This document shows positions 15,078 to 21,562 of a stretch of DNA of 21,562 bases, in pieces. A program made the position numbers and the translations under genes. The first letter of the stretch is position 1. The number at the start of each line of letters is the position of its first letter. The stretch spans positions 1-21,562 of the forward strand of contig CABKMZ010000030.1 of NCBI GenBank assembly GCA_902373545.1, in the 5' to 3' direction. This DNA is from an uncultured Actinomyces sp. (GTDB lineage Bacteria > Actinomycetota > Actinomycetes > Actinomycetales > Actinomycetaceae). Below the pieces are notes generated by a model, which saw only the letters and a program-made list of their open reading frames with translations, did not search any database and was not told the DNA's origin.

Positions 15078-16142
15078 TCACTCGTACAGGTTGGCCTTGA
15101 TCTCGTCGGAATCGATGTTCGACTTGTCGTACCAGGCGAAGCCCGAGTCAATGACCTTGGGCAGCTCAGCGCCGTTGATCGCGGCGACAGCGGCCTTGAC
15201 CGTGTAGTAGCCGATCTTGACGGGCGACTGGGTCACGGCGCCGGCCTCGGAGCCGGCCTTGATGGCGTCGATCTGGGTCTTGCCCGAGTCGAAGCCGACG
15301 ACGGTGACGTCCTTACCGGTCTCAGCAACGCCCTGGACGATGCCCGAGGCCGCGGCCTCGTTCGAGCCGTACATGCCGACGATGTCGGAGTTGGCCTGGA
15401 TGATGGACTTGGAGGTGTCGGCGGCCTTGGTGACCTCACCGGCGATCTGCTCTTCCAGCAGCTTCAGGTCGGAGGGGGCGTTGGCCGTGAAGTACTGCTT
15501 GAAGCCATCGCAACGCTGCTTGCCCGTGGTGGAGGTGGAGTCGTGGCAGACCATGCCGACCGTGCCCGACTTACCCTTGAGCAGCTCGATCATGTGCTGG
15601 GCGGCCTCTTCGGCGGCCTTGGTGTTGTTGGTCTGAACCGTGGTCACCGGGATCGAGGAGTCAACGCCGGAGTCGAAGGCGACGACCGGGATGCCCTTGC
15701 CGTGGATCTCGTTCAGGAGGTCAGCGGCGGCGGCCGAGTCCAGCGCCGCGAAGCCGATGGCGGCCGGGCCGGAATCCAGGGCGGACTTGAGCTGGTCGGT
15801 CTGCTCGGTGACCTTGGTCTCGTCCTGCGGGCCGACGAAGCTGACCTTGTAGCCCAGCTCCTCGCCAGCCTGCTCGGCGCCTTCCTTCACGGCCTGCCAG
15901 AAGCGGTGCTGGAAGCCCTTGGAGACCAGGTAGATGGTCTGGGTGCCATCGCCCTTGACAGCGGCCTTCTCCCAGTCCTGCATCTCGCCGGAGGTGTCAA
16001 CCTTGGAGGCACCCGACGACTCGGTCTTGGTGGAGGAGCCGGAGGAGCCTCCGGTGGCATCCGTTGAGGTCGAGCAAGCTGCCATGCCCAGGGCAAGGGT
16101 GCCGACGGCGGCGGCGGCGACGATACGTCCGATGGGGCGCAT
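15078..16142 (-). CDS. Sugar ABC transporter substrate-binding lipoprotein (RbsB-like), probable L-fucose receptor
   Basis: 354 aa. A signal peptide with charged MRPIGR start and Ala/Leu-rich core ends in MAAC with lipidated Cys23 (the -3 position is Met, slightly atypical). A Ser/Thr/Gly-rich linker to about residue 50 follows, then a type I periplasmic-binding fold like RbsB (IGFAALDSAAAADLL, VVAFDSGVDSS, TVVGFDSGK). In a Gram-positive it would be anchored to the outer face of the membrane. The ATG at 16142 is preceded by AAAGGA. It is encoded downstream of its ATPase and permease after a 92-bp gap with two stem-loops, which may allow separate, higher expression. Specificity for L-fucose is inferred from fucI immediately downstream. 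Confidence 0.93.
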   Translation of the reverse strand: MRPIGRIVAAAAVGTLALGMAACSTSTDATGGSSGSSTKTESSGASKVDTSGEMQDWEKAAVKGDGTQTIYLVSKGFQHRFWQAVKEGAEQAGEELGYKVSFVGPQDETKVTEQTDQLKSALDSGPAAIGFAALDSAAAADLLNEIHGKGIPVVAFDSGVDSSIPVTTVQTNNTKAAEEAAQHMIELLKGKSGTVGMVCHDSTSTTGKQRCDGFKQYFTANAPSDLKLLEEQIAGEVTKAADTSKSIIQANSDIVGMYGSNEAAASGIVQGVAETGKDVTVVGFDSGKTQIDAIKAGSEAGAVTQSPVKIGYYTVKAAVAAINGAELPKVIDSGFAWYDKSNIDSDEIKANLYE

Positions 16143-16162
16143 TGGTGTTCCTTTCGTGGGGC

Positions 16163-16179
16163 GGCGGGAGGGTCCCGCC
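16163..16179 (-). repeat. 7-bp stem-loop just before the binding-protein gene
   Basis: ggcggga (16163-16169) pairs with tcccgcc (16173-16179) with a 3-base loop, about 20 bases upstream of ATG 16142. It is the second of two stems in the 92-bp gap. Confidence 0.55.
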
Positions 16180-16188
16180 TACTGGGGT

Positions 16189-16208
16189 GTGAACCGACAT
16201 CGGTTCAC
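16189..16208 (-). repeat. 9-bp inverted repeat between permease and binding-protein genes
   Basis: gtgaaccga (16189-16197) is complementary to tcggttcac (16200-16208) with only 2 bases between. The near-continuous symmetry suits either a protein-binding palindrome or an RNA hairpin with a slightly opened loop. It is less GC-rich than the other stems in the window. Confidence 0.6.
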
Positions 16209-16234
16209 GGGTTGTATATGAGATGGAATAAGAA

Positions 16235-17245
16235 TCAGGCTGCGTTTTCGCGGATGCGGCGCAGGTTGTCGATAACGACCGCCAGGAGCAGGACGATACC
16301 GGTGACGACGAACTGCCATTCGGCGGCGATGCTCATCATGGTCAGACCCTTCTTCAGGGTTTCCATGAGGATCGCACCGACCAGCGCGCCGGGGATCGAG
16401 GCGCGGCCACCCGACAGGGATGTACCGCCGATGACGGCCGCGGCGATGACGTTGAGCTCCATGCCCACGCCCTCAGCGGGCTGAACGAGGCCACCACGGG
16501 CCGAGTAGAGGACCGCGCCGACGGCCATGAAGGCGCCTGCAACGACATAGATGATGATCTTCCACATGCGCACGTTGACGCCCGACAGGCGCGTGGCTTC
16601 CTCGTTGGAACCGATCGCAAGGGCGTAGCGGCCCAGCAGTGTCTTGTTCATGAGGAAGGTCGCCAGGACCGTCAGGACCAGGAAGATGACGATCGAGTTG
16701 GCCACGCCGGGGATCAGCTTGCCGGCAGCGATGAACTTGTAGCCGGGGTTGGCGATCGTGATGGAGGACTTGTTCGAGATGATCAGCGCGAGGCCTCGGG
16801 CGACCATCATCATGGCCAGCGTCGCGATGAAGGGAGGCAGGCCCAGGATCGACACGTTCAAGCCGTTGATCAGGCCGATCGCCATGCCGACAAGAAGCGT
16901 CAGGAGAAGGCCGAGGCCCAGCGGCAGGTTCATCCTGTCGCCCGCCAGGAAGACGCCCGCCATGACGGCGACGAGGCTCAGGCCCGTACCGACGGACAGG
17001 TCAATGCCCGAGGTCGCGATGACGAAGGTCGCGCCGAGCGCCATGACGCCCGTGAACGCCGACTGCAGGACGATGTCCAGGTAGACGTTGACAGTTGCAA
17101 AAGCAAATTTCGGCACTGCGACACTGAAGAATGCCAGGACCACGAACAGGGCAACTGTGACGAGCAGCAGCTGCATGTTCCTCTTCAGGAAGGCCGCGAC
17201 AGGCGACGGCGCCTCGAGGCCCTTGTTGTCGACGACGGTGCTCAC
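16235..17245 (-). CDS. Sugar ABC transporter permease (RbsC-like)
   Basis: 336 aa. It has many hydrophobic segments, starting with LLLVTVALFVVLAFF at about 31-45, and the family signatures ATFVIATSGIDLSVGTG, GLPPFIATLAMM and VIGGTSLSGGRASIPGALVGA. This is the RbsC/AraH-type permease fold. It starts with GTG at 17245, overlapping the TGA of the ATPase gene by 4 bp (GTGA), so the two are translationally coupled. It probably imports L-fucose together with the ATPase upstream and the lipoprotein downstream. Integral membrane protein. Confidence 0.94.
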   Translation of the reverse strand: MSTVVDNKGLEAPSPVAAFLKRNMQLLLVTVALFVVLAFFSVAVPKFAFATVNVYLDIVLQSAFTGVMALGATFVIATSGIDLSVGTGLSLVAVMAGVFLAGDRMNLPLGLGLLLTLLVGMAIGLINGLNVSILGLPPFIATLAMMMVARGLALIISNKSSITIANPGYKFIAAGKLIPGVANSIVIFLVLTVLATFLMNKTLLGRYALAIGSNEEATRLSGVNVRMWKIIIYVVAGAFMAVGAVLYSARGGLVQPAEGVGMELNVIAAAVIGGTSLSGGRASIPGALVGAILMETLKKGLTMMSIAAEWQFVVTGIVLLLAVVIDNLRRIRENAA

Positions 17246-18759
17246 GCGTTTACTCCGTTCGCTTCTTCCTGGCCGACGGTGGCCAGTTCCATGATGTTTT
17301 CTTGGGTGGCTTCCTCATTGTCGAGGGTGCCAATGATGCGGCCGTGGGCCATGACGGCGATGCGGTTCGCCAGACGCAGGACCTCGGGCAGCTCCGAGGA
17401 GATGACGATGATCGCCTTGCCCTCCTTGGCCAGGTTTTCCAGCAGGGTGTAGATCTCGTCCTTCGCGCCCACGTCGATGCCGCGGGTGGGCTCGTCGAAG
17501 ATCAGAATGTCCGTGTCGCGCTCAAGCCACTTGGCCACGACGACCTTCTGCTGGTTACCGCCCGACAGGCTGCGGACCTCGACGTCAACGCTCGGGGTGC
17601 GCGTGCGCAGCTTCGCCACGTATTCCTGGGCGACTGCGCGCAGCTTGTTGGTTGCGACGACCGACGCCTTCGTGAAGTGGCTCATAGCGGCCAGGCCCGT
17701 GTTGAAGGAGATGTCCTTGTCCAGGAGCAGGCCGAACTGCTTGCGGTCCTCGGACAGGTAGCCAATGCCGTTCTTGACCGCGTCCGACGCGCTCTTGATC
17801 GACACCTTCTTGCCGTGGACGTAGATCTCGCCTTCCGTGTGAGGGTCCGCGCCAAACAGCGCGCGGGCAACCTCGGTGCGACCGGCGCCAACCAGGCCAG
17901 CGAAACCGAAGATCTCGCCCTTCTTCACCTCGAAGGAGACGTCGTGAACGGCCTTGACGGTCGAGAGGTGCTCGACGCGCAGGACGGGCTCGTCCGACAG
18001 CGGCTTGGTGGTGGGGCGCGCGTCGGCGGGAACCTCGCGGCCCACCATCAGCTTGACGACCTCGCGCATGGGCGTGGTGGCCGTGTCGACCGTGCCGACG
18101 TACTTGCCGTCGCGCAGCACCGAGATGCGGTTCGTCAGCTCGGTGAGCTCGGGCATGCGGTGCGTGATGAAGATCAGACCCGTCGTCGGGCAGACGAAGT
18201 CTCGCACCAGCTCAAACAGCGACTCGGTCTCGGTCGTGGTCAGAGGAGCCGTGGGCTCGTCCATGACCAGGATCTTCGAGTTGAAGGAGAGGGCGCGGGC
18301 GATCTCGACCATCTGCAGGCGGGCGACCGGCAGGTCGCGGCAGTGGGCGGTCGGGTCGATCTTCATGTTGAGGCGCTCGAACAGCTCGTATGCGTCGCGC
18401 ACCATCTTGCGATCATCGATGTAGGACCACTTCGAAGAACCCGGACGGCCGAGGTACAGGTTCTGGGCGACCGTCAGGTCGGGAACGATGTTGAGTTCCT
18501 GGTGGATGATCGACAGGCCGAGGGAACGAGCGTGTTCAGGCGACTGAATGTCGACCTTCTCGCCCTGCAGCCAGATTTCACCACCGGGATCGGCCTTATG
18601 GATACCGGTGAGCACCTTCATGAGCGTGGACTTGCCCGCTCCGTTCTCACCGCAGAGACCCAAGACTTCACCGGGGCGAAGGTCGAGGTCCACGTCGGAC
18701 AGCGCCTTCACGCCGGGGAACGTCTTTGAGATCCCCTTTAGCTCTAGTAAGTTCGTCAC
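17242..18759 (-). CDS. Sugar ABC transporter ATP-binding protein with two ATPase domains (RbsA-like)
   Basis: 505 aa, standard for RbsA/MglA. Domain 1: Walker A GENGAGKST (37-45), a degenerate signature LPVARLQMVEIA (143-154) and Walker B ILVMDEPT. Domain 2: degenerate Walker A GLVGAGRTE (288-296), intact LSGGNQQK (398-405) and Walker B ILIFDEPTRGID. Unequal halves are normal in this family. It starts with GTG at 18759 with AAGGGG upstream at suitable spacing. It is the first gene of the fucose operon and energises import through the neighbouring permease. Regulation: a LacI-type operator lies about 60 bp upstream. Confidence 0.95.
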   Translation of the reverse strand: MTNLLELKGISKTFPGVKALSDVDLDLRPGEVLGLCGENGAGKSTLMKVLTGIHKADPGGEIWLQGEKVDIQSPEHARSLGLSIIHQELNIVPDLTVAQNLYLGRPGSSKWSYIDDRKMVRDAYELFERLNMKIDPTAHCRDLPVARLQMVEIARALSFNSKILVMDEPTAPLTTTETESLFELVRDFVCPTTGLIFITHRMPELTELTNRISVLRDGKYVGTVDTATTPMREVVKLMVGREVPADARPTTKPLSDEPVLRVEHLSTVKAVHDVSFEVKKGEIFGFAGLVGAGRTEVARALFGADPHTEGEIYVHGKKVSIKSASDAVKNGIGYLSEDRKQFGLLLDKDISFNTGLAAMSHFTKASVVATNKLRAVAQEYVAKLRTRTPSVDVEVRSLSGGNQQKVVVAKWLERDTDILIFDEPTRGIDVGAKDEIYTLLENLAKEGKAIIVISSELPEVLRLANRIAVMAHGRIIGTLDNEEATQENIMELATVGQEEANGVNA

Positions 18760-18817
18760 TTCTCACCCCTTGGGTACCAGTAACTTCTCTGTTTCTGGAG
18801 TTTGCTCCCCCGGTGTC

Positions 18818-18835
18818 GTTAACGCTAACGGTAAC
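18818..18835 (-). promoter_or_regulatory. Predicted LacI-family operator before the fucose transport operon
   Basis: gttaacgctaac (18818-18829) is a near-perfect palindrome (one mismatch pair) with a central CG, the usual LacI-family layout. A further gtaac half-site directly follows (to 18835). It lies 59-76 bases before the GTG of the first transporter gene and is the likely target of the operon's own LacI regulator. No convincing -35/-10 pair could be assigned in the 173-bp gap. Confidence 0.65.
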
Positions 18836-18876
18836 GGGTCCGAGAGAACGCCCTCTTCGGCGTCCCCTTAAGAGTA

Positions 18877-18891
18877 AGTCATCTGATGACT
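18877..18891. promoter_or_regulatory. Palindrome upstream of the fucose operon
   Basis: agtcat-ctg-atgact is a perfect 6-bp inverted repeat with a 3-base centre, about 120 bp before the transporter start. It resembles a dimeric regulator site, possibly GntR-like. It lacks the length or GC content of the terminator-like stems nearby. Binding protein unknown. Confidence 0.4.
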
Positions 18892-18897
18892 CTTCGC

Positions 18898-18914
18898 GAG
18901 CCAAATGATGGCTC
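18898..18914 (-). terminator. Small stem-loop after the alkyltransferase-like gene
   Basis: gagcca (18898-18903) pairs with tggctc (18909-18914) around 5 bases, starting about 18 bases after the stop of the upstream gene. It is a weak candidate terminator separating that gene from the fucose operon. Confidence 0.3.
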
Positions 18915-18932
18915 ACGTAACCGAATCGAAAT

Positions 18933-19304
18933 TTAATCGACAGTCGATATGCCTGACAATTCCGCGCTTTTCCGCAGCTCTGCAACCACGGCTTGCGCGA
19001 CACCGTCGAGCCAGCCCTGGTCAACAACGCACGTGTTCAGCGCCACTTTTGCCCGCTCACGATCGTGAGGGATACCCTCCCGCTCCCACTCATCAATACC
19101 CTCACCACGTACGGTTGTCGGAAAAGTTCCGTGAACGTTCACGACTCGCCACCACGGAACGCCACCGCCCCAGTCATGCATGATGCGGCCGACAACGCGC
19201 GGGCCGGTCCCCACCGCGCGCGCGATCATCCCGTAGGTCGCCACCCGGCCCGGCGGAATCTCCTCCACAACGCGCAGCACCGCCTCAACCAGTTCCTCGC
19301 GCAC
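18933..19304 (-). CDS. Alkyltransferase-like (ATL) MGMT-family DNA-binding protein
   Basis: 123 aa from GTG 19304, chosen because AGGAGAGG lies just upstream and the product then matches the compact MGMT DNA-binding domain; the open frame further upstream looks like shadow sequence. Seen: IPPGRVATYGMIARAVG (helix-turn-helix entry), GPRVVGRIM with the DNA-intercalating Arg region, then PWWRVVN at 50-56. True O6-alkylguanine transferases have PCHRV here with the reactive Cys; this has Trp51, so it cannot dealkylate. ATL proteins bind O6-alkylguanine and are known to channel lesions to nucleotide excision repair. The neighbours give no functional link. Nucleoid/cytoplasmic. Confidence 0.88.
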   Translation of the reverse strand: MREELVEAVLRVVEEIPPGRVATYGMIARAVGTGPRVVGRIMHDWGGGVPWWRVVNVHGTFPTTVRGEGIDEWEREGIPHDRERAKVALNTCVVDQGWLDGVAQAVVAELRKSAELSGISTVD

Positions 19305-19361
19305 AACCCCTCTCCTCTCGCGCCGATCCCGACAACGCAGCCACGGCCTCGTCCCCCGGGC

Positions 19362-19390
19362 CCGGGCGCACCCACGGCAGGCGCGCCCGG
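19362..19390 (-). terminator. Stem-loop after the phosphodiesterase gene
   Basis: ccgggcgc (19362-19369) pairs with gcgcccgg (19383-19390) around a 13-base loop, 10 bases after the GDPD stop. No U-tract. It is a possible GC-type terminator. Confidence 0.45.
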
Positions 19391-19399
19391 AGCACGCAC

Positions 19400-20203
19400 C
19401 TAGGGGTGAACCTTCGACGGCGAGGACACCATCAGGCCGGTCGCACCGGCCGCGAGCGCCTGCTTGGCCTGCCCAGGATTCGTGATGATGTGCGCGATCG
19501 TCGGGCGCTTGGCCGCCTTGAGCGCGCTCCACACCTCCGGGCGCGCGTTCCACTCCATCCCCAGCACATCCCACTGCGAGAGCGTCACCGACGCCAGCTC
19601 GTTGGGGTAGAGCATCGCCATCGTCATATACCCGCGGGCCTTCGCGCGAGCCGAGCTCGTACCCTTCGCGAACGTCTTCCACAGGACGCGACGCTCAGGG
19701 TGACCGCCGAACGCCCGGTGCAGGTACTCGAAGAGCTCGGCCTCCGCGGCCAAGTCCCCCTTGTTCTTCTGGTCCTGGGACGACGTCGTCTTATGGTCGA
19801 TCGCGAGCACCACGTTGGAGGGAATTCGCTCCACGATGTCGCTCAGGCGCAAGAACGGGCCCGAGGCCTGACGCAGCTTACTGAGCGTCGACCACGGAGT
19901 GTTCCAAATCTGATAGTCCGTCCCCGGCACGGTGCGCGTCGTCTTCCAATCGTGGATCGCCACGAACTCGCCGGAGGCGCAGCGGCGCACCGAGACCTCC
20001 AACGCCTTGAAACCCGCGCGCAACGACGCATCCAGCCCCTGGCGCGTGTTCTCGGGAAACTCCGTCCCACCCATTCTGTGGGCAATGTAGAACGGGCGAC
20101 CGGCTAGGAGCCTTTTGACATAGTGCGGGCCGAGGGCATCCACCTCCTGATCCACCGCCGTCTCAGTCCCCATCGTGACGTCGCTGATCGATTCGTGTGC
20201 CAT
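19400..20203 (-). CDS. Glycerophosphodiester phosphodiesterase family protein
   Basis: 267 aa, no signal peptide, hence cytoplasmic. GDPD enzymes split glycerophosphodiesters into glycerol-3-phosphate and an alcohol. Seen: IAHRMGGTEFPENT with His42, Arg43 and Glu51, and the later catalytic His84-Asp85 in VAIHDWKTTR. The intervening metal motif, normally ExD, reads Glu69-Val-Ser71, so one metal ligand may be missing. The C-terminal GATGLMVSSP is typical of the TIM-barrel end. The start ATG 20203 is preceded by AAGGAAAG; the frame extends to 20233 without a better site. It has its own predicted promoter about 125 bp upstream. Substrate and activity uncertain because of the altered motif. Confidence 0.87.
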   Translation of the reverse strand: MAHESISDVTMGTETAVDQEVDALGPHYVKRLLAGRPFYIAHRMGGTEFPENTRQGLDASLRAGFKALEVSVRRCASGEFVAIHDWKTTRTVPGTDYQIWNTPWSTLSKLRQASGPFLRLSDIVERIPSNVVLAIDHKTTSSQDQKNKGDLAAEAELFEYLHRAFGGHPERRVLWKTFAKGTSSARAKARGYMTMAMLYPNELASVTLSQWDVLGMEWNARPEVWSALKAAKRPTIAHIITNPGQAKQALAAGATGLMVSSPSKVHP

Positions 20204-20327
20204 GCGTGCTTTCCTTTCGAATTGTTGGCGCATCTGCCAAGCCGGTTCCAGCTAGCGGCTCGCCCGGCCTTGACCGAAGCGAACACCCGGACCGCCGGAG
20301 CATCAACGCACCTGGAAACGACAGTGA

Positions 20328-20365
20328 ATTATAGGCCCGAGTCGTTTGTCAGGTCCCAGCCTGAC
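20328..20365 (-). promoter_or_regulatory. Predicted promoter with overlapping palindrome for the phosphodiesterase gene
   Basis: A perfect TATAAT on the minus strand (20333-20328) lies about 125 bases before ATG 20203. The -35 region has no good hexamer. It is covered by a perfect palindrome gtcagg-tcccag-cctgac (20348-20365), suggesting a regulator site at the promoter. The remaining leader (20204-20327) shows no recognisable riboswitch. Confidence 0.5.
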
Positions 20366-20412
20366 GCCGATTGCGTCTTGACAGATGCGCGCCATCTCGC
20401 CTCATTGCCGAG

Positions 20413-20441
20413 GCGCGCCCGGGTTGGGCAATCAGGCGCGC
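20413..20441 (-). terminator. GC stem-loop at the end of the unrecognised membrane-anchored gene
   Basis: gcgcgcc (20413-20419) pairs with ggcgcgc (20435-20441) around 15 bases. The upstream arm covers the last codons and directly abuts the stop. An alternative, mutually exclusive pairing attgcc/ggcaat (20404-20409 with 20427-20432) exists. Possible terminator without a U-tract. Confidence 0.4.
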
Positions 20442-21499
20442 GGATCGTCCGGCAGTTCAATCATCTTCGCCACCGCCCACAGCACCGCCTTGGGGTCCAC
20501 CGGCACAACCGCCAGGTCCGTGGGCTCAATCCGATCGAAGCCAGCGTCCGGCCCCTCGGCCGAGGAATCCAATCCAGAGAAGTCGGCCACGGCCTCGTCC
20601 CGAGGAGCGGCGGGCTCCCCCACCGCAGGCACCCCGAGCGCGTTGCCGACCTGATAGGTCATGCCCGCGACGTCGAGCACCCTCAGCTCCGAGTCCGCGG
20701 CGTCCCAGCCGGCGCTCTCACGCGAACACGAAAAGGTCAACGCGTGGAAATCCCCCGCGCGCAACGCGTCTCCCAGGGGCGATCCGACCGGGGAGACCAC
20801 GGACAGGTCCATGAGCTCGCGGAACGTGCGCGTCAGCGGCCGCTGCCCCATCAGCATCGCCTTCTCCGGCAGCCACCGCAGCCCGTCCACCACGCCCGTG
20901 CGCGGCCCCAGCCGCGTGTACCCGCGCACAAAGCCAACGATCTCGCTGGGGAGGATCTCGTCGACCTTCACGGAGCGGTTGGTGTGCAGCTCGACCAGGG
21001 CACGCTCGTCATTGAACCACACGCGCATGAGACGAGGCCTGCGCCAGCCACGCGAATGAACCGCCCACACGTCCAGGCGGCGCGACGCCCACGCGCGCGG
21101 CGACGCGGCCCAGACGGCCTCCGGGCCGTTTGTCATCTCCTCTTCGAGGCTCAGATAGCGCCGCCGTTCGAGCGTGACCTTGCCGAGGTGGCGGGCCGTG
21201 AAACGCGGCGGGAAGGGCTCGCCGGGATCGGGACTGCCCCACAGCTGCTCCACCGTCACAAGCCGATCCCGGTCCCGGGGGCCGCGAGGCGTCTCCTGCC
21301 AGCGCCGCCACGCCTGCGCGAGCGTGCTGTAACGCTCCTGGAGCGCCGCGGTGCGCGCCTCGTCGGGAGGCTCGATGCCGCGCGGCCTCACGTCGGGCCT
21401 CTTGCCCGCATCCGGGCGCGTGAGGACGTGAGCGCCGTAAGCGAAAAGGCACGCGCTAATCAACAACCCCATGACGAGGGTCCCCAGCCACTCCGGCAT
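20432..21499 (-). CDS. Unrecognised protein with one N-terminal membrane segment
   Basis: 355 aa; I do not recognise the family. One hydrophobic segment at about 5-25 (LGTLVMGLLISACLFAYGAHVL) is followed by basic residues (KRPDVRPR), so the large remainder probably faces the cytoplasm. The body is Arg/Trp/Leu-rich to about residue 270, then becomes acidic (VADFSGLDSSAEGPDAGFD) near the C-terminus. Codon use is like its neighbours and the frame is open over the full length, so a real gene is likely. The start ATG 21499 has no clear SD; the next Met at residue 10 would cut into the membrane segment. No functional link to the sugar genes is visible. Confidence 0.7.
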   Translation of the reverse strand: MPEWLGTLVMGLLISACLFAYGAHVLTRPDAGKRPDVRPRGIEPPDEARTAALQERYSTLAQAWRRWQETPRGPRDRDRLVTVEQLWGSPDPGEPFPPRFTARHLGKVTLERRRYLSLEEEMTNGPEAVWAASPRAWASRRLDVWAVHSRGWRRPRLMRVWFNDERALVELHTNRSVKVDEILPSEIVGFVRGYTRLGPRTGVVDGLRWLPEKAMLMGQRPLTRTFRELMDLSVVSPVGSPLGDALRAGDFHALTFSCSRESAGWDAADSELRVLDVAGMTYQVGNALGVPAVGEPAAPRDEAVADFSGLDSSAEGPDAGFDRIEPTDLAVVPVDPKAVLWAVAKMIELPDDPRA

Positions 21500-21562
21500 G
21501 CCTAGCAGGGTTAAGGGTCAAAAAGTGTGTCCGGAATCGCGGATTTTCACGGATTGACCTGT

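Noticed and set aside
15078..18759. Ribose transport operon
   Set aside because: The proteins are RbsABC-like, but no ribokinase is present and fucI and fucU are in the same unit, so fucose or a related 6-deoxy sugar or D-arabinose is more likely.
19305..19682. N-terminal extension of the alkyltransferase-like protein
   Set aside because: It overlaps the phosphodiesterase gene and is of low-complexity shadow composition. The GTG at 19304 has a strong SD and fits the family length.
20378..20383. TTGACA on the plus strand as a promoter -35 box
   Set aside because: No -10-like hexamer at 16-18 bp and no plus-strand gene follows; downstream DNA is the coding strand complement of the membrane-anchored gene.

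Overview
The window is GC-rich with strong G/C preference at codon third positions, typical of an Actinomycetota (high-GC Gram-positive) chromosome. An Actinomyces/Schaalia-type host is my guess and cannot be proved from sequence alone. Every gene I accept lies on the minus strand, so transcription runs from right to left. I see no tRNA, rRNA, CRISPR array, insertion sequence or integrase.

Right edge (about 18930-21500): three apparently unrelated genes. They are an unrecognised membrane-anchored protein, a glycerophosphodiester phosphodiesterase-like protein with its own promoter, and an alkyltransferase-like (MGMT-family) DNA-binding protein that has Trp where the reactive Cys would be.

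Middle (10131-18759): an L-fucose utilisation operon, in transcription order: ABC ATPase, permease, lipoprotein sugar-binding protein, L-fucose isomerase (fucI), a RhaB-type FGGY kinase, a LacI-family regulator and an L-fucose mutarotase (fucU). A near-palindromic LacI-type operator lies in front of the first gene. A GC hairpin followed by a T-rich stretch closes the operon. No fuculose-phosphate aldolase and no lactaldehyde reductase/dehydrogenase is present.

Left (1-9797): a second operon, led by a DeoR-family regulator with a promoter/operator region. It encodes a full 2-oxoacid/acetoin-dehydrogenase-type complex (E2, E3 and a fused alpha-beta E1), then a PHP-domain protein, a sorbitol-6-phosphate-dehydrogenase-like SDR, and a zinc alcohol dehydrogenase resembling L-sorbose-1-phosphate reductase (SorE). 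The last gene runs off the left edge.

Main idea (inference): the two operons may form one pathway. FucI and the kinase would make L-fuculose-1-phosphate. The SorE-like and SrlD-like enzymes would move the carbonyl from C2 to C5, giving a methyl ketone with a neighbouring hydroxyl (an acyloin). The acetoin-dehydrogenase-like complex would then cut off acetyl-CoA and leave a phosphorylated C4 aldehyde, with no aldolase needed. A second theme is that nearly every intergenic gap longer than about 90 bp inside both operons holds one or more perfect GC-rich stem-loops, some of which share a 12-base sequence.
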